This document shows positions 50,849 to 59,579 of a stretch of 64,000 nucleotides of DNA, one piece after another; position 1 is the stretch's first letter, and each line of letters starts with the position of its first letter. The DNA lies in the NCBI GenBank assembly GCA_965222105.1, contig CBDCTQ010000042.1, positions 1 through 64,000 on the forward strand, given 5' to 3'. A program made the position numbers and the translations under genes. Origin of the DNA: CALGLS01 sp965222105. GTDB lineage: Bacteria; Bacteroidota; Bacteroidia; Chitinophagales; Saprospiraceae. Under the pieces are notes generated by a model, which did not search any database, had not been told where the DNA came from, and worked only from the letters and a program-made list of their open reading frames with translations.

Positions 50849-52558
50849 ATGACAAGGAAAATTGCATTACTTTTTCTAATGACTATTGGTGTGCTCCTAA
50901 GCACCCTTTCCGCTCAGGATGACAATACTTCTTACCGCGGTCTGAAATTCAACGCACAACCCAAGCATCAATCCGAAATTGGTATTCACGTAGGCCATTT
51001 TATGGTTATTGGTGACGTAGTACCCCGACCAGGTTGGGGTGCAGGTCTCCACTTCCGCCGGGCCCTCGACTATGCCTGGGCTTTGCGTCTCGACGCGTTA
51101 TACGGCCAGGGATGGGGGCTCGAACCACGTAATAGCGGTGGATCACATGCAGAAGCCAACTCCGTACTCAGTGACCTGGGATATGGCGGAGGCAATGCCT
51201 GGTTCCATAACTACAAAACGGAGTTTATGTCGCTCACCATTCAGGGGATCTGGAGCCTTAACACCTTCAACTTCAAACGACAGGTCCGCAAATGGAACTG
51301 GTATGTCCTCGCAGGTGTAGGTGCCGACAGATATGAAACCTACTACGACGCTTTGAACGGAAGAACGCCTTATTTCTCAGAGTTCAACGCCATTGATGCT
51401 GCCAATCCCGATCACGAGATCAGCCGCGAAGTTCGACGCGATATCAGAGATGAACTAAAAAACACCCTCGACGGCGACTACGAAACCCGCGCAGAAATCG
51501 CTACCGGACGTCGTAGTGGAGATGCCAGCGAAATAGACGAACTTCAGATCAACGGACACGCCACCGCCGGTATCGGTCTGGCTTTCAAATTTAGCGAAAG
51601 ATTCAATATCGGCTTAGAACACCAGGTGCTCATCGTGTTCGGTAACGAAGGTGACCTCATCGACGGATACCGCTGGAGAACTTCGCAGGACCTGACCCAA
51701 TACCGCGACCTGGTCAATTACACCAACATACGTTTCAACATCAACATCGGCAAAAAAGACGACTCCCGTTCCGAGCCGCTTTGGTGGGTCAGCCCATTCG
51801 ATATGTTGGCAGAAGACCTCGCCGAAGTCAAAGCCCGGCCGGTACTCGACCTGAGTGACGACGATGAAGACGGTGTGATCAACATGCTCGACCAGGAGCC
51901 CGAAAGCGAAAAAGGATGCCCGGTCGATACACGAGGTATTGTACTGGATAGCGATGGCGATGGATTGATCGACTGCAAAGACGATGAGCCGCACTCGCCT
52001 CCCGGCTACGATGTCGATTCCAAAGGAGTTGCTCAAGTACCGCAGCCGGATATCCTCAACGAAGAGGATGTCAACAGAATTGTAGATGCCAAGTTGGCCA
52101 ACTGGAATCCCAACGTCGGCCTGGAAGAGTGGTTCCTACCCATCATTCACTTCAATCTTGACAAGTACAGCATCAAGCCCAGCGAATACGGCAAGTTGCA
52201 TCAGGTGGCTACCGTTATGAAAGCCAATCCAGATATCAACATCGTGGCTTATGGTCACACCGACCGGTTGGCAGGCGATTGCTACAACGATGTACTTTCT
52301 TTCAATCGGGCACAGACCACCATCGACTACATGGTCAATAAATACGGCATCGACAGAAGCCGCTTCATCCTGACCTGGGGAGGAGAGCATACCAACCTCA
52401 TCCCGACCAACGGTCCCAGCCTGATGAACCGCCGGGTAGAGTTTAGAGTAGCCCGCGACGAAACGAATATGGGCAAACCCGACTGTGGCGTCAATAACGC
52501 CGGCTCCGGTTCTGGCAGCGGAACCAATTACTCCGGTAATAAAGAGGCAGGGTATTGA
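50849..52558 (+). CDS. OmpA-family outer-membrane protein with calcium-binding-type repeats
   Basis: 569 residues. Signal peptide 1-22 (ALLFLMTIGVLLSTLSA). Residues about 40-310 form an outer-membrane barrel-like region (HVGHFMVIGDVV, WYVLAGVGAD, GIGLAFKFSERFNIGLEHQ). Next come Asp-rich thrombospondin-type-3 units (LSDDDEDGVINMLDQEP, LDSDGDGLIDCKDDEP), a linker, and a C-terminal OmpA domain (HFNLDKYSIKPSEYGKL, YGHTDRLAGDCYND, LMNRRVEFRVAR) that binds peptidoglycan. It ends in a Gly/Ser-rich tail. It has a strong promoter and terminator and is likely abundant, tethering the outer membrane to the wall. Confidence 0.9.
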   Translation: MTRKIALLFLMTIGVLLSTLSAQDDNTSYRGLKFNAQPKHQSEIGIHVGHFMVIGDVVPRPGWGAGLHFRRALDYAWALRLDALYGQGWGLEPRNSGGSHAEANSVLSDLGYGGGNAWFHNYKTEFMSLTIQGIWSLNTFNFKRQVRKWNWYVLAGVGADRYETYYDALNGRTPYFSEFNAIDAANPDHEISREVRRDIRDELKNTLDGDYETRAEIATGRRSGDASEIDELQINGHATAGIGLAFKFSERFNIGLEHQVLIVFGNEGDLIDGYRWRTSQDLTQYRDLVNYTNIRFNINIGKKDDSRSEPLWWVSPFDMLAEDLAEVKARPVLDLSDDDEDGVINMLDQEPESEKGCPVDTRGIVLDSDGDGLIDCKDDEPHSPPGYDVDSKGVAQVPQPDILNEEDVNRIVDAKLANWNPNVGLEEWFLPIIHFNLDKYSIKPSEYGKLHQVATVMKANPDINIVAYGHTDRLAGDCYNDVLSFNRAQTTIDYMVNKYGIDRSRFILTWGGEHTNLIPTNGPSLMNRRVEFRVARDETNMGKPDCGVNNAGSGSGSGTNYSGNKEAGY

Positions 52559-52597
52559 TTTGATTGCTATTATCAAACTGCTGACTTAATCTGGCGC

Positions 52598-52634
52598 GCG
52601 CCCTTGGTCCCTAAAGGGAAACTCCGCCCGCAGG
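52598..52634. repeat. 37-bp GC-rich repeat, copy 1
   Basis: GCGCCCTTGGTCCCTAAAGG followed by GAAACTCCGCCCGCAGG. A similar unit at 53174-53211 has a few changes. Both contain a CCCT...AGGG palindrome and flank the CoA-binding protein gene. Confidence 0.6.
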
Positions 52635-52674
52635 TCCAGTTAAATATAGTAGTTGTGTATATTATTATCCAAGT

Positions 52675-52716
52675 AAAAGTGCTTCGTCCTGTATTGGGCG
52701 AAGCACTTTTGTTTTA
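52675..52716. terminator. Bidirectional terminator after the OmpA-family gene
   Basis: AAAAGTGCTTCG and CGAAGCACTTTT form a perfect 12-bp stem around a 12-base loop, followed by GTTTT. It serves both convergent genes. Confidence 0.9.
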
Positions 52717-52727
52717 GGGGATGCACT

Positions 52728-53090
52728 TTAATATTGGTCGGTGGAAAGTAATACCAGGGTGCAGGCTATTTCTACTTCTATGTCGTTGGCTTTGGCGAGT
52801 TGGATCAGTTCGGGGTTTTCGGTCCCTGGGTTGAAGATGATGCGTTTGGGCGAAATCCCGATGATGTACTCGTAATAGTCTTGTTGGTTTTTGGGGCTGA
52901 GGTAGAGGGTAATGGTATCTACATCGGCCACGGAAGGTTGTCCGTTCATTATGGGCAGATCGTGTACGACGGCATTTTTGCGGATGCCTACGGGTATTAC
53001 TTCGTGGCCATTATCTAACAATCGTTGTACGGCCAGGTAACTGTACCGGCTGGGGTTGGGAGTGGCTCCCAGAACTAGTGTTTTTTTCAT
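52728..53090 (-). CDS. CoA-binding domain protein (YccU-like)
   Basis: 120 residues forming one Rossmann CoA-binding domain: TLVLGATPNPSRYSYLAVQRL at the N-terminus (VGASxxPxxxG-like), VIPVGIRKN, DTITLYLSPKNQQDYYEYI, and FNPGTENPELIQLAKANDIEVEIACTLVLL. Related to the CoA-binding part of succinyl-CoA ligase alpha, without a ligase domain. It probably binds CoA or an acyl-CoA; the physiological role is unknown in this family. It lies between two copies of a 37-bp repeat and downstream of the E2 gene on the same strand. Confidence 0.85.
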   Translation of the reverse strand: MKKTLVLGATPNPSRYSYLAVQRLLDNGHEVIPVGIRKNAVVHDLPIMNGQPSVADVDTITLYLSPKNQQDYYEYIIGISPKRIIFNPGTENPELIQLAKANDIEVEIACTLVLLSTDQY

Positions 53091-53173
53091 TGAAGTATAC
53101 TAAACTCTAACTCTATTGTGATTCTCTTTTCGCGTCTATCTGGCTGGTCTGTCCAGCAGTACCAGCTAGACAG

Positions 53174-53211
53174 GCGCCCTTTGATCCCTGAAGGGAAGCA
53201 CCGCCCGCCGG
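53174..53211. repeat. 37-bp GC-rich repeat, copy 2
   Basis: GCGCCCTTTGATCCCTGAAG then GGAAGCACCGCCCGCCGG. Partner of the copy at 52598-52634, same orientation. An imperfect CTGGCTGG...CCAGCTAG palindrome lies just to its left. Confidence 0.6.
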
Positions 53212-53249
53212 ATACAGATTCATTTGGCAGTTGCCTATTTTTGTCCTCG

Positions 53250-54545
53250 TCAGGCCAGCAGGCGTACCGGATCTTCCAGCATGTTTTTGAGGGTTTGTAA
53301 AAAGCGGGCTCCGGTGGCGCCGTCTACTACCCGGTGGTCGCAGCTAAGGGTGACTTTCATCCGGTGGCCGACCTCCATTTTACCATCTACGACGACGGGT
53401 TTTTCAACAATGGTACCAACGGCGAGTATGCAGGCGTCGGGAGGGTTGATGATGGCTGTAAACTCCTCTATGCCGAACATACCCAGGTTGGAAATGGTGA
53501 AGGTGTTGCCGGTCATTTCGTCGGGCTGGAGCTTTTTGTTTTTGGCTTTTTCGGCCAATGCTTTTACTTCCACATTGATTTGCGAAAGCGACTTCATATT
53601 GGCGTATCGGATCACAGGTACCAGCAATCCGTCGGGTACCGCTACGGCCACTCCGATGTGGATATTGCCATTGCGGCGAATGGTGTCGCCCATCCAGGAG
53701 GAGTTGACAGCGGGGTGTTGTTGGAGGGCTACGGCGCAGGCTTTGATGACAAGGTCGTTGAAGGATATTTTGACCGGTGCCACCTCGTTGAGGCTTTTGC
53801 GGGCAGCGATCGTTTTGCCCATATCTATTTCGATGGTCAGATAGAAGTGGGGGGCCGAAAATTTGCTTTCGCCCAGTCGCCGGGCGATGGTTTTTCGCAT
53901 TTGGCTGACGCGAATGTCTTCATCGGCACGATCTTGTGCAAGGGTGAAGGCGGGAACATTTGCGGCGGCGGCAATTTGTTGTCCATTGGCAGGAACCGCA
54001 GCCGGGCCTTTGGCCAGATAGGCCTCGATGTCGCGTTTGATGATGCGGCCCTGGTCGCCGGTACCGGTGATGTTGGCCAGATCGATGCCCGATTCGCGGG
54101 CCATTGATTTGGCCAGGGGGGAGGCTTTCAACCGGGCGTCGGAAGTGGTAGCAGGAGTACTGACCGGAGGCGGTGGGGCGGCTATCTGGGGTTGTGCAGG
54201 GGCAGCGGCGGGCGTATTTGCCGGAGCTGACTTTGCTTCTTCTTTTTCGGAAGGGGCAGTATCTGTCGGTTTTTCGGCTTCGGCATCGAGGGCGGCCTGA
54301 TAGTCTTCCCCTTCTTCACCGATGACGGCCAGAATGCCATTGACGGGTACAGGGCCTTCTTTGACGCCGATGTACAGCAGGACGCCTTCCTGATAGCTTT
54401 CCAGTTCCATAGTGGCTTTGTCGGTTTCTACTTCGGCCAGTACGTCACCGGGTTCGACTGCGTCGCCTACTTTTTTGAGCCATCCAACGATGACGCCTTC
54501 TTCCATGGTGTCGCTCATGCGGGGCATTCTGATTACTTCGGCCAT
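53250..54545 (-). CDS. Dihydrolipoamide acetyltransferase, pyruvate dehydrogenase E2
   Basis: 431 residues, the core of the pyruvate dehydrogenase complex. N-terminal lipoyl domain with lipoyl-Lys43 in ETDKATMELES, an Ala/Pro-rich flexible linker (about 90-140), a peripheral-subunit-binding domain (KASPLAKSMARESGIDLANITGTG), a second linker, and the catalytic domain ending in DHRVVDGATGARFLQTLK with the active-site His. Only one lipoyl domain is present. E1 and E3 genes are not adjacent. TATCTTCG at 54590-54583 on the minus strand, one mismatch from the -7 consensus, may be its promoter. Confidence 0.93.
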   Translation of the reverse strand: MAEVIRMPRMSDTMEEGVIVGWLKKVGDAVEPGDVLAEVETDKATMELESYQEGVLLYIGVKEGPVPVNGILAVIGEEGEDYQAALDAEAEKPTDTAPSEKEEAKSAPANTPAAAPAQPQIAAPPPPVSTPATTSDARLKASPLAKSMARESGIDLANITGTGDQGRIIKRDIEAYLAKGPAAVPANGQQIAAAANVPAFTLAQDRADEDIRVSQMRKTIARRLGESKFSAPHFYLTIEIDMGKTIAARKSLNEVAPVKISFNDLVIKACAVALQQHPAVNSSWMGDTIRRNGNIHIGVAVAVPDGLLVPVIRYANMKSLSQINVEVKALAEKAKNKKLQPDEMTGNTFTISNLGMFGIEEFTAIINPPDACILAVGTIVEKPVVVDGKMEVGHRMKVTLSCDHRVVDGATGARFLQTLKNMLEDPVRLLA

Positions 54546-54601
54546 GATGCTTTGAAGTTAGGTTGGTAATAAGGTAAAAATGCGAAGATAGTTAAAACAT
54601 T

Positions 54602-54704
54602 TTGATATGCTAATGTGCTGATGTGCTGATATGCTGATATGCTGATATGCTGATGTGCTAATGTGCTGATATGCTGATGTGCTGATCCCGAAACGAGTTC
54701 GGGA
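54602..54704. repeat. TGCTGATN octamer array followed by a TCCCGAA palindrome
   Basis: About ten 8-base units of the form TGCTGATA/TGCTGATG (two read CTAATGTG) fill 54602-54686. They run directly into TCCCGAAACGAGTTCGGGA (54686-54704). Similar octamer tracts adjoin palindromes at 44793 and 57448. Confidence 0.8.
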
Positions 54705-54877
54705 CAAGTTATGCCGATGCCTGCCCATGCAGCCCGTCTGACTGGCCGATAGGGACTTTGTAGGCGCGAAGGTGGAGCGCGATTGAGCAACAAGGCATCG
54801 AAGTCAGAGACTTCGACGAACGAGGATTCTAATTTCTATACAAAAAAATCCCAGTAAAATCTATTCATTTAGTTCGT

Positions 54878-54885
54878 TACCTTTG
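54878..54885 (+). promoter_or_regulatory. -7 element almost touching the recR start codon
   Basis: TACCTTTG ends four bases before the recR ATG at 54890. If this promoter is used, transcription would begin at or next to the start codon, giving a leaderless mRNA. Confidence 0.55.
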
Positions 54886-54889
54886 CTAA

Positions 54890-55504
54890 ATGAATTTTCC
54901 TTCAAAACTCATAGAAGAGGCGGTGACAGCCTTTGCCAGTTTGCCGGGTATCGGTAAAAAAACGGCCCTGCGGTTGGTGTTGCACCTCTTGCGGCAGGAT
55001 TCGGCCCATACAGAGCAGATCGCCGATGCCCTGGTCAGGATGCGAAAAGGCATCCGGGAATGTACCTCTTGCGGCAACCTTTCCGACCAACCCGTTTGCA
55101 ATATTTGCATTGACCCACGGCGCGACGCGTCGCTCATCTGCGTGGTGGAGTCGGTCCGCGACGTCATGGCCATTGAAGATACCGGTCAGTACAAGGGGCT
55201 GTATCATGTGCTGGGAGGTGTTATTTCCCCCATCGAGGGGATTGGCCCTGAAGACATTCGCATAGGCGGACTGGTGGAGCGGGTGAAAAAGGGAGGGATA
55301 AGAGAATTGGTCATGGCCATCAGTCCTACCATTGATGGGGATACGACGATATTTTACATCGGCAAACAATTGCGGTCCACGGATGTGAAAATAAGCACTA
55401 TTGCACGGGGTATTTCATTTGGCGGCGAACTGGAATATGCCGATGAAATGACGTTGGGCCGTTCCATCGTTGCGAGGATGCCCTACCGCCTGCAGGAAGA
55501 ATAA
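54890..55504 (+). CDS. recR: Recombination mediator protein RecR
   Basis: 204 residues, the usual length; acts with RecF and RecO to load RecA at DNA gaps. Helix-hairpin-helix LPGIGKKTALRLVLHLL (residues 18-34), four-Cys zinc motif (C58, C61, C70, C73), then a Toprim domain with CVVESVRDVMAIEDTGQYKGLYHVLGG. The N-terminus MNFPSKLIEEA is conserved in the phylum, which supports the start at 54890 despite the very close promoter. The glycosyltransferase gene follows after 9 bases. Confidence 0.96.
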   Translation: MNFPSKLIEEAVTAFASLPGIGKKTALRLVLHLLRQDSAHTEQIADALVRMRKGIRECTSCGNLSDQPVCNICIDPRRDASLICVVESVRDVMAIEDTGQYKGLYHVLGGVISPIEGIGPEDIRIGGLVERVKKGGIRELVMAISPTIDGDTTIFYIGKQLRSTDVKISTIARGISFGGELEYADEMTLGRSIVARMPYRLQEE

Positions 55505-55513
55505 CGGCTGATT

Positions 55514-57457
55514 ATGGAGCTGTCGGTTATTATTGTCAATTACAATGTAAAGTATTTTCTGGAGCAGGCTTTGTTGGCTGTCCGGATGGCGTCGGCAGGG
55601 CTGGAAGTGGAGGTCTTTGTGGTCGATAATAATTCGGTGGACGATTCGGTGGCCATGGTTCGGGAAAAATTTCCAGAAGTCAAATTATTGCTCAACCGAC
55701 AGAATGTAGGCTTTTCCCGGGCCAACAATCAGGCCATTGCGCAGGCCAACGGGAAGTACATCCTCTTGCTTAATCCCGATACGGTTGTCGAAGAAAATAC
55801 TTTTAAAGCCTGTCTCGGTTTTATGGACGAGCATCCGGAGGCCGGAGCACTTGGCGTAAAAATGATCGATGGGTCGGGCAATTTTTTGCCGGAGAGCAAA
55901 CGAGGATTCCCCTCTCCCTTTGTAGCTTTTTGCAAAGCCTTTGGGTTGTCGGCCTTGTTTCCGCGGTCAAGGGTTTTCAACCGTTATCATCTGGGATTTC
56001 TCGATCCCGATGAAGTGCATCCGGTTGAGGTGTTGGCGGGTGCTTTCATGCTGTTGCGAAAAAAAGTGCTGGAGAAAGTGGGGTGGCTCGACGAAGCCTT
56101 TTTTATGTATGGGGAAGACATCGACCTGTCGTACCGGATTAATCGGGCCGGTTACAAAAACTATTATTTCCCCAAAACGACCATTATCCATTACAAGGGG
56201 GAGAGCACCAAGAAGGGCAGCCTCAACTACGTGCGGGTTTTTTACAACGCCATGATCATTTTTGCCCGCAAGCATTTTCAAGGTGAGAAAGCCTGGTTGT
56301 TTATTGCTATGTTGAAGGTGGCCATTTATTTTCGTGCAGCACTGACGCTGGTGGCCAACTGGATCAAGCGGTTGTACCTACCCGTGTTGGATGCGGCAGT
56401 CATTTTTGCCGGGTTGGTGTATTTGAAGAATTTTTGGGCCAGCTATTATTTTCATGATCCCGATTACTACCCCTCCTCCTTTTTGTATTTCAATGCACCG
56501 CTCTATATTGGGATATGGTTGACGGGTATTTATTTTAGTGGAGGTTACGACAACGACACCAACCTGCGGAAACTCATTCGCGGATTGTTGTTTGGCACTT
56601 TGTTGCTGGCTGCGGTTTACGGGTTCCTGGAATTGGAATACCGGCCTTCGCGCATCCTAATTGTTCTAGGGACGGTATGGGCGATGTTCGCCACCATTTT
56701 TTTGCGGTTTGCGGTTCATTTTTTGCGTTTCCGCGATTTCAATTTCGGTCGGCAAAAAACTTCCAATCTGGTGATCGTCGGTTCGATGGAAGAGAGTGAG
56801 CGGGTCATGCAATTGCTGCATCAGGCCGAACAACAAAAAAAGTTCATCGGCGTGGTAGCACCGGCAGGGGTCAACGATACGGGGCAATACCTCAGCCAGT
56901 TGGCCCAGCTCGATGAAGTGGTACACATCTATCAGGCAGATGAATTGATCTTTTGTTCCAAAGATATATCTGCACAGGACATCATGCACTGGATGACGCA
57001 ACTGGGGCCTGACTATTCCTACAAGATCGTGCCGCGGGAAAGTCTGAGCATCATCGGGAGTGCCTCCAAAAACAGTGCGGGCGAGTTGTATACCATCGAT
57101 ATTCGGTTTCGGATAGCTGCCGTCAACAGTCGGCGCAATAAACGGTTGCTGGATATTGCCGTCTGTCTGGCCTTATTGGTAACGGGGCCTTTTTGGTTGC
57201 TCTTGTCCCGCCACCGGGGAAAACTATGGCGGGGTATCTGGGAGGTTGGCTTGGGCAAAAAATCCTGGGTAGGGTATATCCCTACGGAGCAGGGAGCGGC
57301 CGATCTTCCACCGATCCGCCCAGGGGTGTTTACTCCTTTGAGCGCCTTGCGGCTAAAATCCGTAAATTTGCCGACCAAGGAGCGGCTCAATTTTTTGTAT
57401 GCTAAAGATTACACCGCCCAGCAGGATGTGGATATTATTTGGAAGGTGATTTGTTGA
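55514..57457 (+). CDS. GT2 glycosyltransferase fused to a degenerate polyprenyl-phosphate sugar transferase-like domain
   Basis: 647 residues. Residues 1-250 are a GT2 domain (SVIIVNYNVKYFLEQAL, FVVDNNSVDDS, NVGFSRANNQAI, LLNPDTVV, MYGEDIDLSYRINRAGY) as in rhamnosyltransferases. From about 260 a four-helix membrane bundle and a Rossmann-like region (SNLVIVGSMEESERVMQLL) follow, as in WcaJ/WbaP-type initiating transferases. The C-terminal 100 residues still resemble their catalytic part (RRNKRLLDIAVCLALL, KKSWVGYIP, IRPGVFTPL) but lack the Asp-Glu dyad and the PGITG-x-x-Q motif. It likely builds a surface polysaccharide or glycoprotein glycan, with the second half as a membrane anchor. The stop codon lies in an octamer array. 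Confidence 0.8.
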   Translation: MELSVIIVNYNVKYFLEQALLAVRMASAGLEVEVFVVDNNSVDDSVAMVREKFPEVKLLLNRQNVGFSRANNQAIAQANGKYILLLNPDTVVEENTFKACLGFMDEHPEAGALGVKMIDGSGNFLPESKRGFPSPFVAFCKAFGLSALFPRSRVFNRYHLGFLDPDEVHPVEVLAGAFMLLRKKVLEKVGWLDEAFFMYGEDIDLSYRINRAGYKNYYFPKTTIIHYKGESTKKGSLNYVRVFYNAMIIFARKHFQGEKAWLFIAMLKVAIYFRAALTLVANWIKRLYLPVLDAAVIFAGLVYLKNFWASYYFHDPDYYPSSFLYFNAPLYIGIWLTGIYFSGGYDNDTNLRKLIRGLLFGTLLLAAVYGFLELEYRPSRILIVLGTVWAMFATIFLRFAVHFLRFRDFNFGRQKTSNLVIVGSMEESERVMQLLHQAEQQKKFIGVVAPAGVNDTGQYLSQLAQLDEVVHIYQADELIFCSKDISAQDIMHWMTQLGPDYSYKIVPRESLSIIGSASKNSAGELYTIDIRFRIAAVNSRRNKRLLDIAVCLALLVTGPFWLLLSRHRGKLWRGIWEVGLGKKSWVGYIPTEQGAADLPPIRPGVFTPLSALRLKSVNLPTKERLNFLYAKDYTAQQDVDIIWKVIC

Positions 57458-57557
57458 TATATTGATTTGCTGATTTGCTGATTTGCTGATTTGCTGATTT
57501 GCTGATTTGCTGATATGCTGATTTGTTGATATGCTGATTTGTTGATATGCTGATTTG
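57448..57557. repeat. TGATTTGC octamer array overlapping the 3' end of the glycosyltransferase gene
   Basis: About thirteen 8-base units TGATTTGC, with TGATATGC and TGATTTGT variants, begin within the last codons of the gene (its TGA stop is part of a unit) and end at the R2 palindrome. Unit gain or loss could change only what lies beyond the stop. Confidence 0.85.
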
Positions 57558-57650
57558 GCATGCCGTGAAGGCGTAGCGACACGTGCAGTGAACGGCGGTA
57601 GTCCTTCACTGGCGAAGTCTCCCGAAGCGAGTTCGGGACAGGCCTTCATG
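57558..57650. repeat. R2 palindromic element next to the tandem array
   Basis: GCCGTGAAGGCGTAGCGACA ... TCCCGAAGCGAGTTCGGGAC ... GGCCTTCATG. The inverted ends and the TCCCGA palindrome of the R2 family are both present. It appears to be the parent from which the following 46-bp units were amplified. Confidence 0.75.
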
Positions 57651-57834
57651 GTGTTTTGGTGTGCCGTGAAGGCGTAACGAAGCGAAGTCCTTCATGGTGT
57701 TTTGGTGTGCCGTGAAGGCGTAACGAAGCGAAGTCCTTCATGGTGTTTTGGTGTGCCGTGAAGGCGTAACGAAGCGAAGTCCTTCATGGTGTTTTGGCGT
57801 GCCGTGAAGGCGTAACGAAGTGGAGTCCTTCACG
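57651..57834. repeat. Four tandem 46-bp repeats derived from R2 ends
   Basis: Units begin at 57651, 57697, 57743 and 57789, each reading GTGTTTTGGTGTGCCGTGAA then GGCGTAACGAAGCGAAGTCC then TTCATG. The first three are essentially identical; the fourth has a few changes. Each unit holds TGAAGG and CCTTCA as an inverted pair, so each can form a hairpin. There are no unique spacers, so this is not CRISPR. Confidence 0.9.
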
Positions 57835-58003
57835 GTGATGTGCCTTTACTTCGTTCCGGCAGGTAGATTTGCAGGGTTGCTGATCGAAATTTGGAAGTTT
57901 TAAGAATTGGCCTTCTACAAAAAAAATACGTATAATCTTCAGTGCAATGTTTAATTGTGGGGGTATTTTTTTGGTAGATAGTTTAAAAAGTTAGCATGTA
58001 ATT

Positions 58004-59203
58004 ATGATGTTATTAAATGAAGTTAAAAAGGCGGCGGCGGCTGTTTTCCCCAGGGTGGTGGATTTTCGCAGGCATCTGCATCAGTATCCGGAGTTGTCGT
58101 TCGAGGAAAAGAAAACGGGGCAATATATATCCCGGCAACTTTCCGACATGGGCATCGACCATCAACATGGGTGGGCCGAAAACGGGTCGGTGGGTATTAT
58201 CACAGGCACTAAAACGGAGAGCGGTCCAACAATAGCTTTACGGGCCGATATTGACGCCTTGCCCATCCTGGAAAAGAACGAAGTATCGTATAAGTCGAAA
58301 AACGAAGGTGTGATGCATGCCTGCGGACACGATGTTCACACCGCTTCTTTGTTGGGGACGGCTATGATCCTCCATCAGGTGAGGGATCATTTTTCCGGAA
58401 GGATAAAACTCATTTTTCAACCGGCAGAAGAGCGGTTGCCGGGGGGAGCCTCCATTTTGATCAAAGAAGGGGTGTTGGAAAATCCTCGCCCGGCGGGTAT
58501 CTTCGGGCAGCATGTACATCCGCCCCTGGAGGCGGGGAAGGTGGGGTTTTGTCCGGGGCAGTATATGGCTTCCGCCGATGAAGTGTACCTGACGGTCAAA
58601 GGGCGGGGAGGGCACGGAGCTTTGCCGCAAAACTGTGTCGACCCGCTGGTGATCACTTCTCAAATTGTGCTGGCCTTGCAGCAGGTCGTTAGCCGACAGG
58701 CCAATCCGTTGACGCCGACCGTTTTGACTTTTGGCAAGATCCATTCCGAGGGAGGGGCCACCAACATCATTCCCAACGAAATAAAACTGGAAGGTACTTT
58801 CAGAACTATGGATGAGGAATGGCGGATGCAAGCCCATAAGAACATGAAGCAAATAGCTGAGCAAATAGCCGTCGGCTATGGAGGGTCCTGCGAGATGAAT
58901 GTTGTTGTGGGGATGCCTTCCTTATATAATAATGTGTCGCTTACGCAAAAAGCGCGAAATTATGCCGTTGAATACCTGGGGCCAAATCAGGTGGTGGATT
59001 TGCCTCCCCGTATGACGGCAGAGGACTTTTCCTATTATTCCCAGGTTATTCCCGCCTGTTTTTACCGGTTGGGCACGGGCAATGCCGAAAAGGGCATCAC
59101 CTCACCTGTCCATACCAATACTTTCGATATCGACGAAGACAGCCTTCAACTGAGTACGGGCCTGATGGCCTGGCTGGCTTTGCGCCAAATGCAGGAGGGA
59201 TAG
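58004..59203 (+). CDS. M20D-family metallopeptidase/amidohydrolase
   Basis: 399 residues; related to hippurate hydrolase and N-acyl-amino-acid or IAA-amino-acid amidohydrolases. Motifs: VDFRRHLHQYPELSFEE at the N-terminus, LRADIDALPI, the metal-binding MHACGHDVHTA (Cys and two His), FQPAEERLPGGASILI with the catalytic Glu pair, the lid domain GRGGHGALP, and the C-terminal MTAEDFSYYSQ and HTNTFDIDE. No signal peptide, so probably cytoplasmic. The natural substrate (acyl-amino acid or dipeptide) cannot be told. A repeat array precedes it; it is probably monocistronic. Confidence 0.9.
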   Translation: MMLLNEVKKAAAAVFPRVVDFRRHLHQYPELSFEEKKTGQYISRQLSDMGIDHQHGWAENGSVGIITGTKTESGPTIALRADIDALPILEKNEVSYKSKNEGVMHACGHDVHTASLLGTAMILHQVRDHFSGRIKLIFQPAEERLPGGASILIKEGVLENPRPAGIFGQHVHPPLEAGKVGFCPGQYMASADEVYLTVKGRGGHGALPQNCVDPLVITSQIVLALQQVVSRQANPLTPTVLTFGKIHSEGGATNIIPNEIKLEGTFRTMDEEWRMQAHKNMKQIAEQIAVGYGGSCEMNVVVGMPSLYNNVSLTQKARNYAVEYLGPNQVVDLPPRMTAEDFSYYSQVIPACFYRLGTGNAEKGITSPVHTNTFDIDEDSLQLSTGLMAWLALRQMQEG

Positions 59204-59579
59204 GGGCTTTGGGGAAAATTTTTCGTGTAAACAGTTGATCATGTTTCTATTAATACATAGGTGATTTTATTATTTTTGCGTGAAACAGTAACCCCAATCC
59301 CGTTTTCGGCGTAAATAAGTAGGTTTTTAAAAACTACAATTAAAGGTTCTAAATTAACTCGAGTGCATGACATATTAGCGGAGCCTCTCGCCACAACTTG
59401 TCCCGGACTTGCTCCGGGAAAGACTCCAACCTGCCTGGCAGCCCGTCCCGATTCGTATCGGGAGCAGCCAGGGACACAGAGTTACCTGTCGGCAGGCACG
59501 ACGGCGGGACAGGCCTGTCTACCGCCAGGTAGATTTGTCACGCACTCAATAAATTCAACAATTAAAACATCCCTTTCCT
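59204..59579. other. Intergenic region upstream of the sigma-54 activator gene
   Basis: 376 bases with a possible -7 element TATTTTTG at 59271-59278, a near-palindrome GTAGGTTTTTAAAAACTAC at about 59319, and the R1 copy at 59356-59549 between that promoter and the gene. No coding frame has support. Confidence 0.5.
59350..59555. repeat. MITE-like palindromic element R1, copy 3 (inverted)
   Basis: The element runs from about 59356 to 59549 with TAAATT at 59350-59355 and 59550-59555. Read on the minus strand it begins GAGTGCGTGACAAATCTACC and continues nearly identically to the left end of copy 1 for about 40 bases. The centre differs and includes TCCCGATTCGTATCGGGA. Confidence 0.75.

Noticed and set aside
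57651..57834. Possible CRISPR array
   Set aside because: The four 46-bp units are contiguous with no unique spacers, and no cas genes are in the window.
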